A stretch of DNA of 64,000 bases from Mycolicibacterium hodleri (GCF_025822245.1 NZ_JACKTL010000027.1:1-64000), one strand, 5' to 3'. Counted from the stretch's first letter, positions 13,431-21,256 are shown. A program made the numbers and translations. The notes: generated by a model not told the origin, from the sequence alone.

Positions 13431-14092
13431 CAGTCGGCCGTGCGCCACCCCTCGCGCCCCATCCCGAACAGTTCCGACGACGACAACAACAACAGAGACC
13501 ATTTGTGACGACGACAATCGACTTTCGACCGATAAAACGGTTCCCGCACTACGTGATCGGGACCGACAGGACCGTGTGGTCCATCCCCCGCGAGAGCCCC
13601 GGCAAGGGTGGGTCCGTACGCATCCTCTCCGGGCGCCAGCTCAAGCCCGACGCCGGCCGCGTGACGTTGGTCCACGGCTCGCTCCGCGAGCGCCACTCGA
13701 TCGACGACCTACACGCCCAGCACTGGCCCGGCAGGCACTGGCCGAAACCGCAGGCGACATGCCGCGCCGGCCACCACCTCCTACCCGTCGAGCACGAAGT
13801 CGTGGCCGGCTGGACCGGCAAGCCCGCAGTGGCCTACTGGGGCACCGGGAACCGTGTGTGCCTCGTGTGCAACCCGGGCTGGACGCCGACGCCACGAACT
13901 ACGCCGCCGCCGGACCATAACCGCGGCAAGCGTCACGACGACGACGACATCGACATCGGTTTCGACGAGTTTTTCGGCATGTCGATTACCACGGCGGGCG
14001 TCAGTGACCCCAATTTGCACGCCTTCCCCCGCGTCTCGGTGGTACCCGAGCGACTACGCGCGCTCGACGACCTCATGAGGCAACGCCCGTGA
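13427..14092 (+). CDS. Phage protein with NUMOD4-like start and zinc-knuckle motif
   Basis: A 221-residue protein starting at ATG 13427 (overlap ATGA with the previous gene). Residues about 28-90 (FPHYVIGTDRTVWSI, SGRQLKPD, GRVTLVHG) resemble the DNA-recognition NUMOD4-type module seen before HNH homing nucleases, but no HNH catalytic motif follows. A later CRAGHHL ... CLVCNPG pair could bind zinc. The tail has an acidic run (HDDDDIDIGFDEFF). I infer a DNA-binding role; an actual nuclease is not supported. Confidence 0.6.
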   Translation: MTVGRAPPLAPHPEQFRRRQQQQRPFVTTTIDFRPIKRFPHYVIGTDRTVWSIPRESPGKGGSVRILSGRQLKPDAGRVTLVHGSLRERHSIDDLHAQHWPGRHWPKPQATCRAGHHLLPVEHEVVAGWTGKPAVAYWGTGNRVCLVCNPGWTPTPRTTPPPDHNRGKRHDDDDIDIGFDEFFGMSITTAGVSDPNLHAFPRVSVVPERLRALDDLMRQRP

Positions 14093-14445
14093 AGGCGATG
14101 GATGTGCAGAACCCCGGGGGCATTCACCTACATAGCTTCTGGCTCGCCCGCGCCGATGACCCCTCGCTCGAGTTGTGGCTACGCGTGGTGGCTCTCGCCT
14201 TCGGCAGTCATCGCGCCAACGGTCACTCCCAGTTTGCTGCGGGTTGGGTGGCGAAGTGGTTCCACAAGTCCCCGAGTCAACTGTCGACGGCCATCAAGAC
14301 AGCCAAGGCCAAGGGCATGTTGGGCGCGGAGTCGACGTCGCGTTGCCTAGTCCTACCCCCGGGCGTGACGGGTGGCCTGGGACACCCCTTTGACCCGTGC
14401 TCGGTTCACGGTCGCATCAAGAAACCACGAGATGAGGGGTTCTGA
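14089..14445 (+). CDS. Helix-turn-helix phage protein, possible regulator
   Basis: A 118-residue protein starting GTG 14089 (GTGA overlap with the previous gene) or ATG 14098. The middle (GWVAKWFHKSPSQLSTAIKTAKAKGML) reads as a helix-turn-helix in two pieces, followed by SRCLVLPPG and a PCSVHGR end that may hold a metal. Similar arrangements occur in small proteins of actinobacterial phages and integrative elements. Three palindromes begin four bases after its stop, so it is the first candidate for their binding protein. Confidence 0.65.
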   Translation: MKAMDVQNPGGIHLHSFWLARADDPSLELWLRVVALAFGSHRANGHSQFAAGWVAKWFHKSPSQLSTAIKTAKAKGMLGAESTSRCLVLPPGVTGGLGHPFDPCSVHGRIKKPRDEGF

Positions 14446-14448
14446 ACA

Positions 14449-14519
14449 TTTACAGCAAATGCAAAACTATCGGCTTGTCTTTGACATCTGGTGTAAAAGC
14501 ACTTTACAGCAGATGTAAA
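14449..14519 (+). promoter_or_regulatory. Cluster of three phased 17-bp palindromes (operator or origin candidate)
   Basis: TTTACAGCAAATGCAAA (14449), TTGACATCTGGTGTAAA (14481) and TTTACAGCAGATGTAAA (14503) share the pattern TTKRCA-N5-TGYAAA. Start-to-start distances of 32 and 22 bp are close to three and two helical turns. The second copy contains a perfect TTGACA -35 hexamer, and the third overlaps the -10 zone expected for it. This looks like a repressor-controlled promoter for the 14559/14864 genes; an iteron origin is the alternative. Confidence 0.75.
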
Positions 14520-14558
14520 TCGTCGAGCCTCTGACCAGCACAGACGGTACTTCGTTCT

Positions 14559-14729
14559 ATGACTCTTCTTCATCGCGTACCAGTAGGTGTTCGGCCAGTG
14601 GCTCTCCGAACGCTGGCAGGTGGTCCAAATGGGGCACCTGCGAACGGTGTTGCGACGCAACCCACGGCGCAACCTGAACCTCCCGATTCCTACATCGTTC
14701 CCACCCGCTGGCGCGTGGGGGGATTTTGA
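14559..14729 (+). CDS. Possible small phage protein
   Basis: A 56-residue frame (MTLLHRVPVGVRPVAL ... YIVPTRWRVGGF) lies 40 bp after the operator cluster, with no good ribosome site. Its Pro-rich but non-repetitive composition is compatible with a real small protein. It is the only plausible coding frame in the 418-bp stretch 14446-14863; the rest of that stretch holds the operators and an A+T-rich leader (aaatattaaa near 14822) before the next gene. Weak support. Confidence 0.3.
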   Translation: MTLLHRVPVGVRPVALRTLAGGPNGAPANGVATQPTAQPEPPDSYIVPTRWRVGGF

Positions 14730-14863
14730 AATGGGCAGTTGTCGCGTTGGCAGGGTGGCCCAGTTTGCAACGGCATGTGGTCGGGTTGGCGACCGAAGCC
14801 GACGGTTGGTCAGCAACGAAATATTAAATCTCCACTCTCACCCATATACGAAGGACTTTCACC

Positions 14864-15061
14864 ATGACTGACGCACTGCGCATCATCGGCACCCGCAACC
14901 CTGTCTACGCGGTTCCCCGCGACGGCGGTGGACTCGTGCTGGGACAGGGCGGGAGTCACGTCCTGCTCTCCCGCGACGAACTGGCCGAGCTGGCCGACGT
15001 CATCCGCGAGCGTCTGGGAGAACCCCACATTCAACGTTTCACGACACAAAGGCACCAATGA
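14864..15061 (+). CDS. Small phage protein, paralogue 1 of 3
   Basis: A 65-residue protein with an AAGGA ribosome site before ATG 14864. It consists of a short beta-type start (TRNPVYAVPRDGG, VLGQGGSHVLL) and one amphipathic helix (SRDELAELADVIRERL). It is clearly related to the gene at 15289 and, in the helix, to the gene at 15058. It overlaps the latter by ATGA. Function unknown; probably a structural adaptor or regulator of the element. Confidence 0.7.
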   Translation: MTDALRIIGTRNPVYAVPRDGGGLVLGQGGSHVLLSRDELAELADVIRERLGEPHIQRFTTQRHQ

Positions 15062-15288
15062 ACCACGAGAACCTCGAAGTAGGCGACGACTACGTCGGCT
15101 ACAAAGTCCGACTGATCGACGTCATCGTCGACCAGTCGACCACAGACGTGGGAATTCTCGTCGACCAGAGCTCGACGATTCTCATTTTGACTGACGAACT
15201 GGCGGCGGAACTTGCACGAGCCCTGGACAGCGCCATTGGTCCGCGCCGGCCCCGCGCCGCCACGCCGTCTCACGCGAGGTGGGCCTAG
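15058..15288 (+). CDS. Small phage protein, paralogue 2 of 3
   Basis: A 76-residue protein beginning at ATG 15058 (ATGA overlap). It shares with its neighbours the beta-strand plus helix module (STILILTDELAAELARALDSAI) but has a different, more acidic N-terminus (GDDYVGYKVRLIDVIV) and a basic tail (GPRRPRAATP). Its stop directly precedes the ATG of paralogue 3. Function unknown. Confidence 0.7.
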   Translation: MNHENLEVGDDYVGYKVRLIDVIVDQSTTDVGILVDQSSTILILTDELAAELARALDSAIGPRRPRAATPSHARWA

Positions 15289-15471
15289 ATGGCAGTGGTC
15301 TCCCGCAACGGCTACATGAACCTGGCAATCGCGCCCGGTCGCAAGCCCCTGTTCGTGGTTCCCCAGACTGGCGGCCTCGGTATCAAGCGCGGCAACACCC
15401 TGATTCACCTCACACCCGATGAGGCTTACCGCCTCTGCGACGCCGTCGTCGACATCCTGGAACGCCAGTGA
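15289..15471 (+). CDS. Small phage protein, paralogue 3 of 3
   Basis: A 60-residue protein: GRKPLFVVPQTGGLG and TLIHLTPDEAYRLCDAVVDIL line up with GTRNPVYAVPRDGG and HVLLSRDELAELADVIRERL of paralogue 1. The pattern L-[ST]-x6-L-[AC]-x-[AV]-[ILV] is common to all three. ATG 15289 follows the previous stop without a gap and the end overlaps the head-closure gene by GTGA, so all four are translationally linked. Confidence 0.7.
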   Translation: MAVVSRNGYMNLAIAPGRKPLFVVPQTGGLGIKRGNTLIHLTPDEAYRLCDAVVDILERQ

Positions 15472-15803
15472 AGTTCGGCAACCAAACCATCACCATCGTG
15501 ACAGTCTCGGAAGGCGCCACCCGCGACCGCTACAACAACCCCGAAGTGGTCCGCACCCCGAACGTCGTCACCGGTTGCCGAGTGCGCCCACTCTCGGCAA
15601 CGGAGACGGTTGCACTTGGCGACGTCGTGACCGACGCCCAGAAGGCCACCTGCCCACCTGTTCCTGCGGTCCTCGACGCCACCGCGGCCGACGAAGTCGT
15701 CGTGGACGGCATCACCTACTCGTTGATTGGTCCGCCCCGCGTACACCGCGACTTCCGGCGACTTAGTCACGTGACGCTGAATCTTCAGCGCATCACAGCC
15801 TGA
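15468..15803 (+). CDS. Head-closure/connector-like phage protein
   Basis: A 111-residue protein starting GTG 15468. Its strand-rich sequence (TITIVTVSEGATRDRYNNPEV, then VTGCRVRPLSATE, and VVVDGITYSLIGPPRVHRD; read in pieces) resembles head-tail connector or stopper proteins of siphophages, which bear a D-x-Y-x-N-P motif and a V-D-G-x-x-Y-x-V/L turn. Upstream of the capsid gene is an unusual place for such a protein. The assignment is by pattern only. Confidence 0.6.
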   Translation: MKFGNQTITIVTVSEGATRDRYNNPEVVRTPNVVTGCRVRPLSATETVALGDVVTDAQKATCPPVPAVLDATAADEVVVDGITYSLIGPPRVHRDFRRLSHVTLNLQRITA

Positions 15804-15824
15804 TTCTCAGGCCTCGCCCTACGC

Positions 15825-15959
15825 CCGGCACCGGCTAGGGCGCGAACGGCCATCTCTGACGAGATGGCACAGCAGTAAACCGCGTAGACGCAGCCCGGCA
15901 CGGGCGCGAGCGCAAACCACGGCAACAACCCGGCACGGGTGAGCCACCTCCGGCACGGG
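15825..15959 (+). repeat. Short direct repeats and a hairpin before the capsid gene
   Basis: In the 199-bp gap before the capsid gene, CCGGCACGGG occurs at 15895, 15930 and 15950, with a variant CCGGCACCGG at 15825. A perfect hairpin CCATCTC-TGAC-GAGATGG lies at 15850-15867. No T-tract follows. The block may hold a promoter or attenuator for the capsid gene, a recombination scar or a packaging-type site; nothing in the sequence decides. No gene is visible here. Confidence 0.5.
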
Positions 15960-16002
15960 GGCATCCCAACACTTTCGAACCGATAGGTATCACCCAACAC
16001 TC

Positions 16003-17136
16003 ATGTTTTCAGTAGCAGCAACCCAAGAATCCATTGCCCGCCTCAAGAATGAGATTCGAGGCATGGCGGCCAACGCGCGCCAGGAGAAGCGCAACGAGTT
16101 CACCCCCGAGGAATCGAAGCGCGTCTCCGAGATCAAGGCCGACCTCGACCACCTCAAGAGCGAGCTGGCCCGCTCCGGCCACGGTGACCCCGAAGCCGAA
16201 GCCGTCAACCGCGCCACCGCTGGCCGCGATTCGCAGCAGTGGGCAACCCGCGCAGCGAGCGCCATCCGCAAGGCGAACGGCGGCAGCGAGTCTCGCGCCG
16301 TCACCTCCGGCAGCGTCAACGTGGAGTCCGCCATTTCGCCGGAGGTCACTCCGAAGTCGCGCCCCTCGCGGCTACTCGACCTCCTGGTCACTCGCGACAC
16401 CCTCGCCGACTCGCCGCATTTCGAGTACTGGCGCCAGACCGCCCGCACCACAGCGGCGGCTCCCGTGGCAGACCTCGCCACCAAGCCCACCTCGACCTAC
16501 ACCGTCACCGCCCAGAGCGGTAAGGCAGTCGTGATCGCCCACCTGAGCGACCCCGTGCCGATTCGCCTCTGGCAGGACGACGCCGCGGTCATTCAGTGGC
16601 TCGAAAACGAGATGGTGGCCGGCGTTTACGACGCCCTCGAAACTCAGATCATCAGCGGCAGCGGCACGGGTGAGAACCTGACCGGCATCCTCACCGTGGC
16701 CGGCACGACTCAGGTCGCCTTCGCCACCGACGTCCCGACGACGCTGCGCAAGGCGCAGACCGCACTGCAGACCATCGGCGTTACCCCCGATGCGCTCGTG
16801 CTGAACCCCGCCGACGCGGAAGCTCTCGACCTCCTCAAGGAGGGCACGGGCGGTATCGGCTACTTGCTCGACGGTTTCGAGAACCCGAACGCCCGCAGCG
16901 CCAACGTCCTTGGCACCGCGCCGCGCGTCATCAGCAACTCGATTCCTGCGGGCACGGCGGTTCTCGCCAATTGGGCGCAGGCGCTCAAGCTCCTGGTACG
17001 CCAGGACATGACGCTGGACATCGACGCGGGTGGCGACCTGTTCAAGCAGAACGCCGCGATCTTCCGCGCGGAGACCCGCGTGGGCCTGGCCCACCTGCAC
17101 CCGGCGAGTATCGCCGTCGTCGACCTGACTGCCTGA
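16003..17136 (+). CDS. HK97-type major capsid protein
   Basis: A 377-residue Phage_capsid-family protein. Residues about 5-70 are a charged coiled coil (SIARLKNEIRGMAANARQEK) like the scaffolding delta domain. The body follows from about residue 105 with FEYWRQTA, DPVPIRLWQDDAAVIQWLENEM, GSGTGENLTGIL, DALVLNPADAEAL and the end AAIFRAETRVGLAHLHPAS, all typical of the fold. No prohead protease gene is present, so cleavage of the delta domain would need another enzyme. The ribosome site before ATG 16003 is weak. Confidence 0.92.
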   Translation: MFSVAATQESIARLKNEIRGMAANARQEKRNEFTPEESKRVSEIKADLDHLKSELARSGHGDPEAEAVNRATAGRDSQQWATRAASAIRKANGGSESRAVTSGSVNVESAISPEVTPKSRPSRLLDLLVTRDTLADSPHFEYWRQTARTTAAAPVADLATKPTSTYTVTAQSGKAVVIAHLSDPVPIRLWQDDAAVIQWLENEMVAGVYDALETQIISGSGTGENLTGILTVAGTTQVAFATDVPTTLRKAQTALQTIGVTPDALVLNPADAEALDLLKEGTGGIGYLLDGFENPNARSANVLGTAPRVISNSIPAGTAVLANWAQALKLLVRQDMTLDIDAGGDLFKQNAAIFRAETRVGLAHLHPASIAVVDLTA

Positions 17137-17138
17137 CA

Positions 17139-17312
17139 ATGAGTTTCGACAATCTCGAAGGCTACTGCGAGCTTCCCCAAGCCGCAGCTCGCATGGAGAT
17201 GACTCAAGAGCAAGTCATGGCGCTGGTACGCAAACGCGCACTACGGGCCGTCGACATCATGGGTGAGGTGTGGGTTCAGCCCGCCCTCATCTCGGGCATC
17301 CAGACCCGATAG
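17139..17312 (+). CDS. Small winged-helix (excisionase-like) protein
   Basis: A 57-residue protein beginning two bases after the capsid stop. The sequence LPQAAARMEMTQEQVMALV ... GEVWVQPAL fits the helix-turn-helix plus wing of HTH_17/excisionase-type proteins (aA-x-h-x-h-x2-x2-V-x-x-h, then Lr and a W in the wing). Possible roles are recombination directionality factor for the serine integrase or a small regulator. The long open frame upstream is only a shadow of the capsid gene. Confidence 0.6.
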   Translation: MSFDNLEGYCELPQAAARMEMTQEQVMALVRKRALRAVDIMGEVWVQPALISGIQTR

Positions 17313-17315
17313 ACC

Positions 17316-17367
17316 GGGTGGCGCGGGCAGGGGGTTTGACCTCCTAGCAACCCCCGCCCCGCCACCC
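17316..17367 (+). terminator. Long G+C-rich hairpin after the capsid/wHTH genes
   Basis: GGGTGGCGCGGGCAGGGGG at 17316-17334 pairs with CCCCCGCCCCGCCACCC at 17351-17367 around a loop of roughly a dozen bases, with one small bulge. It sits 3 bp after the stop of the winged-helix gene. There is no T-tract, but mycobacterial terminators often lack one. The 266-bp gap 17313-17578 contains this hairpin and no convincing gene. Confidence 0.6.
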
Positions 17368-17578
17368 CCCATAAACCTCCGCACGCGGGATGTTTCCACG
17401 TCTCCTACCGCGTGCGGGGCTCGGCCGTCTCACTTCCAGCGGCCGGGAACTCCTTTCTGCAAGACGTGGTGCCGCCGTCGCCGGGTGGCTGGTAACCACA
17501 GCTTGTCCGAGTGCACCCCCTTTAGGGGGACGGGCAGCAACCGGCGGCGGCATACGGCAGAACCAAAGAGGAACACTC

Positions 17579-17905
17579 ATCAACACTTCCGACATTGCCG
17601 ACGCGATCGTCGAAGCAGCCGCGGCGAGCCAGACATTGCGCGTCGAATGCGACGCCTACTTGGAACGCATTGCGGCCGTGTGGCGTTCGTTCGCCCCCGT
17701 CGAGACCGGCAGGTACGTCCACAGCATCAAGACCGAACGTCGCGGCGCGCGCTTTACTGCCGCAGCACTGCGACGCGGAGTCTCGATCGGCCACGTCTAC
17801 TCCGACGACCCCGCGGCCCCCTTCATCGAGTACGGCACCGGCGACCCGGGGCCCACTCCAGCCTTCGCGCCGATGCGAAAGACATACGCGCGCTTTCTAG
17901 ATTGA
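17579..17905 (+). CDS. HK97 gp10-like tail/connector protein with apparent ATC start
   Basis: The 108-residue product (INTSDIADAIVEAAAASQ ... FAPVETGRYVHSIKTE ... PFIEYGTGDPG) matches the HK97-gp10-like tail-completion family: P-x-x-T-G-x-Y-x-x-S-I and the A-x-F/W-I-E-Y-G-T motif near the end. A strong ribosome site, AAAGAGGA at 17565-17572, lies six bases before an ATC codon at 17579, and no ATG, GTG or TTG is suitably placed. Either ATC is used, or a G-to-C change has crippled the gene. The in-frame ATG at 17390 would add 63 residues that do not look like protein. Confidence 0.65.
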   Translation: MNTSDIADAIVEAAAASQTLRVECDAYLERIAAVWRSFAPVETGRYVHSIKTERRGARFTAAALRRGVSIGHVYSDDPAAPFIEYGTGDPGPTPAFAPMRKTYARFLD

Positions 17906-17923
17906 CAGGACTTCATACGCCCG

Positions 17924-20900
17924 ATGCCCGAAATTGATCTTGACGTCGTCACACGAATCAACCGCGCCCCCCTGGACCGCGCGGCAGGCCAGATCCAGCG
18001 CGACATGCAGCGTGCAGGCCGCGAGGCCGGCAACGGTTTCACAACCAACTTCGCCCAAGGCATCGAAGGCGCAGCACCGCGCGTTCAGGCCGCCACGGTC
18101 CGCGTAACGGAGGCGACGCGCAAGCTCCGCGAAGAGCAAATGCGCCTCAACGAAGCCATGCGCGGCGGCAACTGGGACAACATCGTCACGCAGTCTGAAC
18201 GACTCGAACGCGCTCACCGCGATCACGAATCGTCACTGCGCAGCCTGACTGAAGTGCAGAGCCTCGCCAGCTCGTCGGCCGGCACACTCGCCAGCAGCGC
18301 CGCAGAGGCGGGTTCGGCCATGTCCAAGGCCGCAGGCCCCGCAGGCGCGGGGGCACTCGCCATCGGCCTGCAAGCCGCCGTGTCCGTCGCCTCGTCACTC
18401 TCCGGTCTGCTGGGCCTCCTACCCGGTGCCGCCCTAGCCGCAGCGGCCGGATTCGCGACACTGAAGATTGGTACGCAAGGCTTCACCGACGCTCTCGGCG
18501 CGATGGACGACCCGCAGAAGTTCGCCCAGGCGATCGCCGGCCTGTCCCCCAACGCCGCCCGCGCCGCCACCGACATTCGCAGCCTGGTCGACGGCCCGCT
18601 CGCAGACCTCAAGCGCTCGACACAGGATGCGCTCTTTGCCGGAGTCGGCCCACAGCTCCAACAACTGACGACCGCTATCGAGCCGTCCCTACAGAGGCTC
18701 ACGACCACGGTCGCCACGTCGTTCAATCAGATGTTCAGCGGCATCACCGGTAACCCGGCGATCCTCAAGAGCATCGAGACGACGATGGACAACATCGGCG
18801 CGGCCTTCACCAACCTGGCGCCAGCCGCTCAACCCTTCACGCAGGCAATCGCCAAACTCGCAGAGGCAGGTTCGTCGTTCCTACCGGGACTCGCGACCGG
18901 AATCACCGACGCGGCCAACGCCTTCTCCAAGTTCATCACAGAAGCCCAGCAGTCCGGGCAGTTACAGCAGTGGATTCAAGAGGGCATCGACACCGCCAAG
19001 GCGTTCGGTCCGATCATTCTGGACGTCGGCAAGGCATTCCTTTCGATGGATGCTGGCGGCAAGAGCGCCGTCCAGGCAATTGGTCAGTTGGCAAGCGCAT
19101 TCGCCACACTGGCGCCCGCGCTGAACGGCATCCTTTCGTACGCACCCGAATTCATGACTGTTCTCGGTCCGTCCATCGCTGGCGTGACGACCATCGTGGA
19201 CGGCCTTGGTAAGGGGTTCGACGCGCTGACCGACATTGTCGCCAACGTCGTTCGGCAGATCATCCCGTTGGTCAACCGCATCGGCACCGCCGTCAGCGAC
19301 GCGCTTGAGCCCGTTCGCCAAGCGGCCAAGTTGGTCGGGATGCAAATCCCCGAATACAAGCCGCTCGACCCCAACGGACCGGCCCGCGCGGGCACCGTGA
19401 TCCCCAAGGCGATCGGCGCGCAGCCCACGGGATCGGCCGCCGCGGACAAGTGGCTTCAGGCCGACCAGGCTGCGCACCCACTCAACGCCAACGGCCTGCC
19501 TCCCGGCACCTTCCGCAAGCGCGACGGCACCATCGGCTACGCCACGCCGCCAAGCCTGCAGACGGGCGGCATTCCGCAGCCGCTCAGCGGCCCGTACGCC
19601 GCCACCACGAGCGGTAGCGGCACCGGAGTGCAAGCACCACAGAGCCCGCTCACCGGAGACCCCATGTCACTGCTGGGCGGCGTCCCAGTCACTGCGAGTC
19701 TGTATGGCGCAGCTACGAGCGTCCTGCAGTCGCGGCACGACGTAGAGCAGCAGCGCGCGTTGGTCGACAAGCTTGAAAAGTCGAACGTGGCGACGCAAGA
19801 CGAGATCACCAAGGCCAAGAACGAACTTCTCACCAAGCAGCAGCAGCAGACCCAAGCTGAGATGCGGCTACAGGAGGAAAAGCAATCGGCCACCGACTCG
19901 GCGCTGAAACAAATGAACAGCGCCGCAACCGCGTTCGGTGACATCGGCAACGCGCTCGACAAGGACTTTGGCATCTCCAAGGGACTTCCGGGCCTTGCTG
20001 ACAATCTGACCCGATTCCTCGGAAACCTCGCCACGGCGGGCTTCCGCGGGCAGCTCAAGGCCATCGAGGCCGCCGACCCGGATTGGCAGGCGCGCTTGGC
20101 CGCTGCGAACGGATCGAGCGGCACGTCGGGTGGTTACTCGCCGTTCGGCCCCACGAGTATGTACGGCAGTCAATACGGCAGCCCAGGTTACGGATACGGC
20201 GCACCAGGGCAAGCCATGGCAGGCGAGAGCGCACGCGACTTCGCTCACCGGGTCGAAATGCCCTACTTCCAACAGCAAGGCCTCACGGTAGGCGACCACG
20301 CCGCCGACCAATTCGGCGAGCACCAGAACGGTGCTATCGACATCATGGTCAGCAGCTTCGAGGAAGGCGCGAAGGTTCTGCAGCAAGTCCTATCGGACCC
20401 GAACACCTACGGCGCGATCTTCAACAAGACGTCCTACGGCTACGGCAAGGGCACCGCAGGCACTCCGATGGAGGACCGCGGCAGCCCCACGGCGAACCAC
20501 ATGGATCACGTCCATGCCTACTTCAAGCCCGGAGGAACAAACAACATCATCCCGGGTGGCGGCGCACCGTCGTTCGGTCCTCCGATCGGCAGCCCCTTCC
20601 CGAGCGGTCCCGCGCTGGGCGCCTCTCCCGTTGCCCCGCCCATCGGCTGGGGGCCTGGCGGTATCGCCTCGCCGCTCGGCGCGGGTGGTCAAGGTTTCGG
20701 CGTAGGCCAGACACCAGGCATGGCGGGACAGGCCGCAGGCGCGCCCATCGGTGCGCCCGTGGGTGGTCCGGCACAGGGCGGGTGGCAGCCCGCGGCGACC
20801 AGCTCCAGCGGCATTGGAGCTGCCGCTGGAGCTGCCGCGGCTATGGCCTTTCCAGGGGCGGGCGAGGCCGCAGCGAAGGCGGGCCAGCTAGTCGACCGCT

Positions 20901-21256
20901 CGGTCAAATATCTAGGCCAGCTAAGTGGCATCGGCATAAGCGGGCTTATGGAAACGTTCGGCCTGTCTGATCCCAACGGCGGCGGCAACCTTCAGCAGTC
21001 ATGGCTAGGACGTGTAGCGGGTGGACTGGCACAGGCCTCGCCCTCGATGCCGTCCTCTGCCGGTCAGGCCAAGGGCGACACCACCAAGCAGGTCGACCCG
21101 AACACCAAGGAGCACGGCACCGGTGGCGGACAAGCCCCCGGGCCGCACAATTCGGGTGTCATCGTCCAGGGCGACTTCGTCATGGCTCCGAATCGCAATG
21201 GCCAGAAAGTCCTGAACGATATGGCGTTCGCATCGGCGGCCAAGGGCAGTCGCTAA
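17924..21256 (+). CDS. Tail tape-measure protein with peptidase-like domain
   Basis: A 1110-residue protein. The N-terminus (about 1-115) is charged and helical, followed by hydrophobic Gly/Ala-rich segments (about 125-185), long helical stretches, a Gln-rich coiled coil near 620-670, and then a compact domain around 765-880: GDHAADQFGEHQNGAIDIMV and NHMDHVHAYF (in pieces) carry His/Asp and HxH residues like M15/LAS-type murein peptidase domains found in actinophage tape measures. The rest is Gly/Pro-rich. An AGGA site lies 13 bp before ATG 17924. No tail tube, chaperone or tip genes accompany it. Confidence 0.88.
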   Translation: MPEIDLDVVTRINRAPLDRAAGQIQRDMQRAGREAGNGFTTNFAQGIEGAAPRVQAATVRVTEATRKLREEQMRLNEAMRGGNWDNIVTQSERLERAHRDHESSLRSLTEVQSLASSSAGTLASSAAEAGSAMSKAAGPAGAGALAIGLQAAVSVASSLSGLLGLLPGAALAAAAGFATLKIGTQGFTDALGAMDDPQKFAQAIAGLSPNAARAATDIRSLVDGPLADLKRSTQDALFAGVGPQLQQLTTAIEPSLQRLTTTVATSFNQMFSGITGNPAILKSIETTMDNIGAAFTNLAPAAQPFTQAIAKLAEAGSSFLPGLATGITDAANAFSKFITEAQQSGQLQQWIQEGIDTAKAFGPIILDVGKAFLSMDAGGKSAVQAIGQLASAFATLAPALNGILSYAPEFMTVLGPSIAGVTTIVDGLGKGFDALTDIVANVVRQIIPLVNRIGTAVSDALEPVRQAAKLVGMQIPEYKPLDPNGPARAGTVIPKAIGAQPTGSAAADKWLQADQAAHPLNANGLPPGTFRKRDGTIGYATPPSLQTGGIPQPLSGPYAATTSGSGTGVQAPQSPLTGDPMSLLGGVPVTASLYGAATSVLQSRHDVEQQRALVDKLEKSNVATQDEITKAKNELLTKQQQQTQAEMRLQEEKQSATDSALKQMNSAATAFGDIGNALDKDFGISKGLPGLADNLTRFLGNLATAGFRGQLKAIEAADPDWQARLAAANGSSGTSGGYSPFGPTSMYGSQYGSPGYGYGAPGQAMAGESARDFAHRVEMPYFQQQGLTVGDHAADQFGEHQNGAIDIMVSSFEEGAKVLQQVLSDPNTYGAIFNKTSYGYGKGTAGTPMEDRGSPTANHMDHVHAYFKPGGTNNIIPGGGAPSFGPPIGSPFPSGPALGASPVAPPIGWGPGGIASPLGAGGQGFGVGQTPGMAGQAAGAPIGAPVGGPAQGGWQPAATSSSGIGAAAGAAAAMAFPGAGEAAAKAGQLVDRSVKYLGQLSGIGISGLMETFGLSDPNGGGNLQQSWLGRVAGGLAQASPSMPSSAGQAKGDTTKQVDPNTKEHGTGGGQAPGPHNSGVIVQGDFVMAPNRNGQKVLNDMAFASAAKGSR

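Noticed and set aside
14406-14816. Minus-strand 136-residue frame opposite the operator cluster
   Set aside because: It crosses the palindromes, has no ribosome site and reads as low-quality Arg/Pro-rich protein.
14587-14871. Plus-strand 94-residue frame running into the 14864 gene
   Set aside because: It overlaps the ribosome site of the better-supported 14864 gene and has no motif.
15785-16000. Minus-strand 71-residue frame in the repeat region
   Set aside because: Cys/Trp-rich composition with no start site support; it is the reverse of the direct repeats.
17390-17578. ATG-initiated 63-residue extension of the gp10-like protein
   Set aside because: The extension looks like translated non-coding sequence and a strong ribosome site lies inside it just before ATC 17579.
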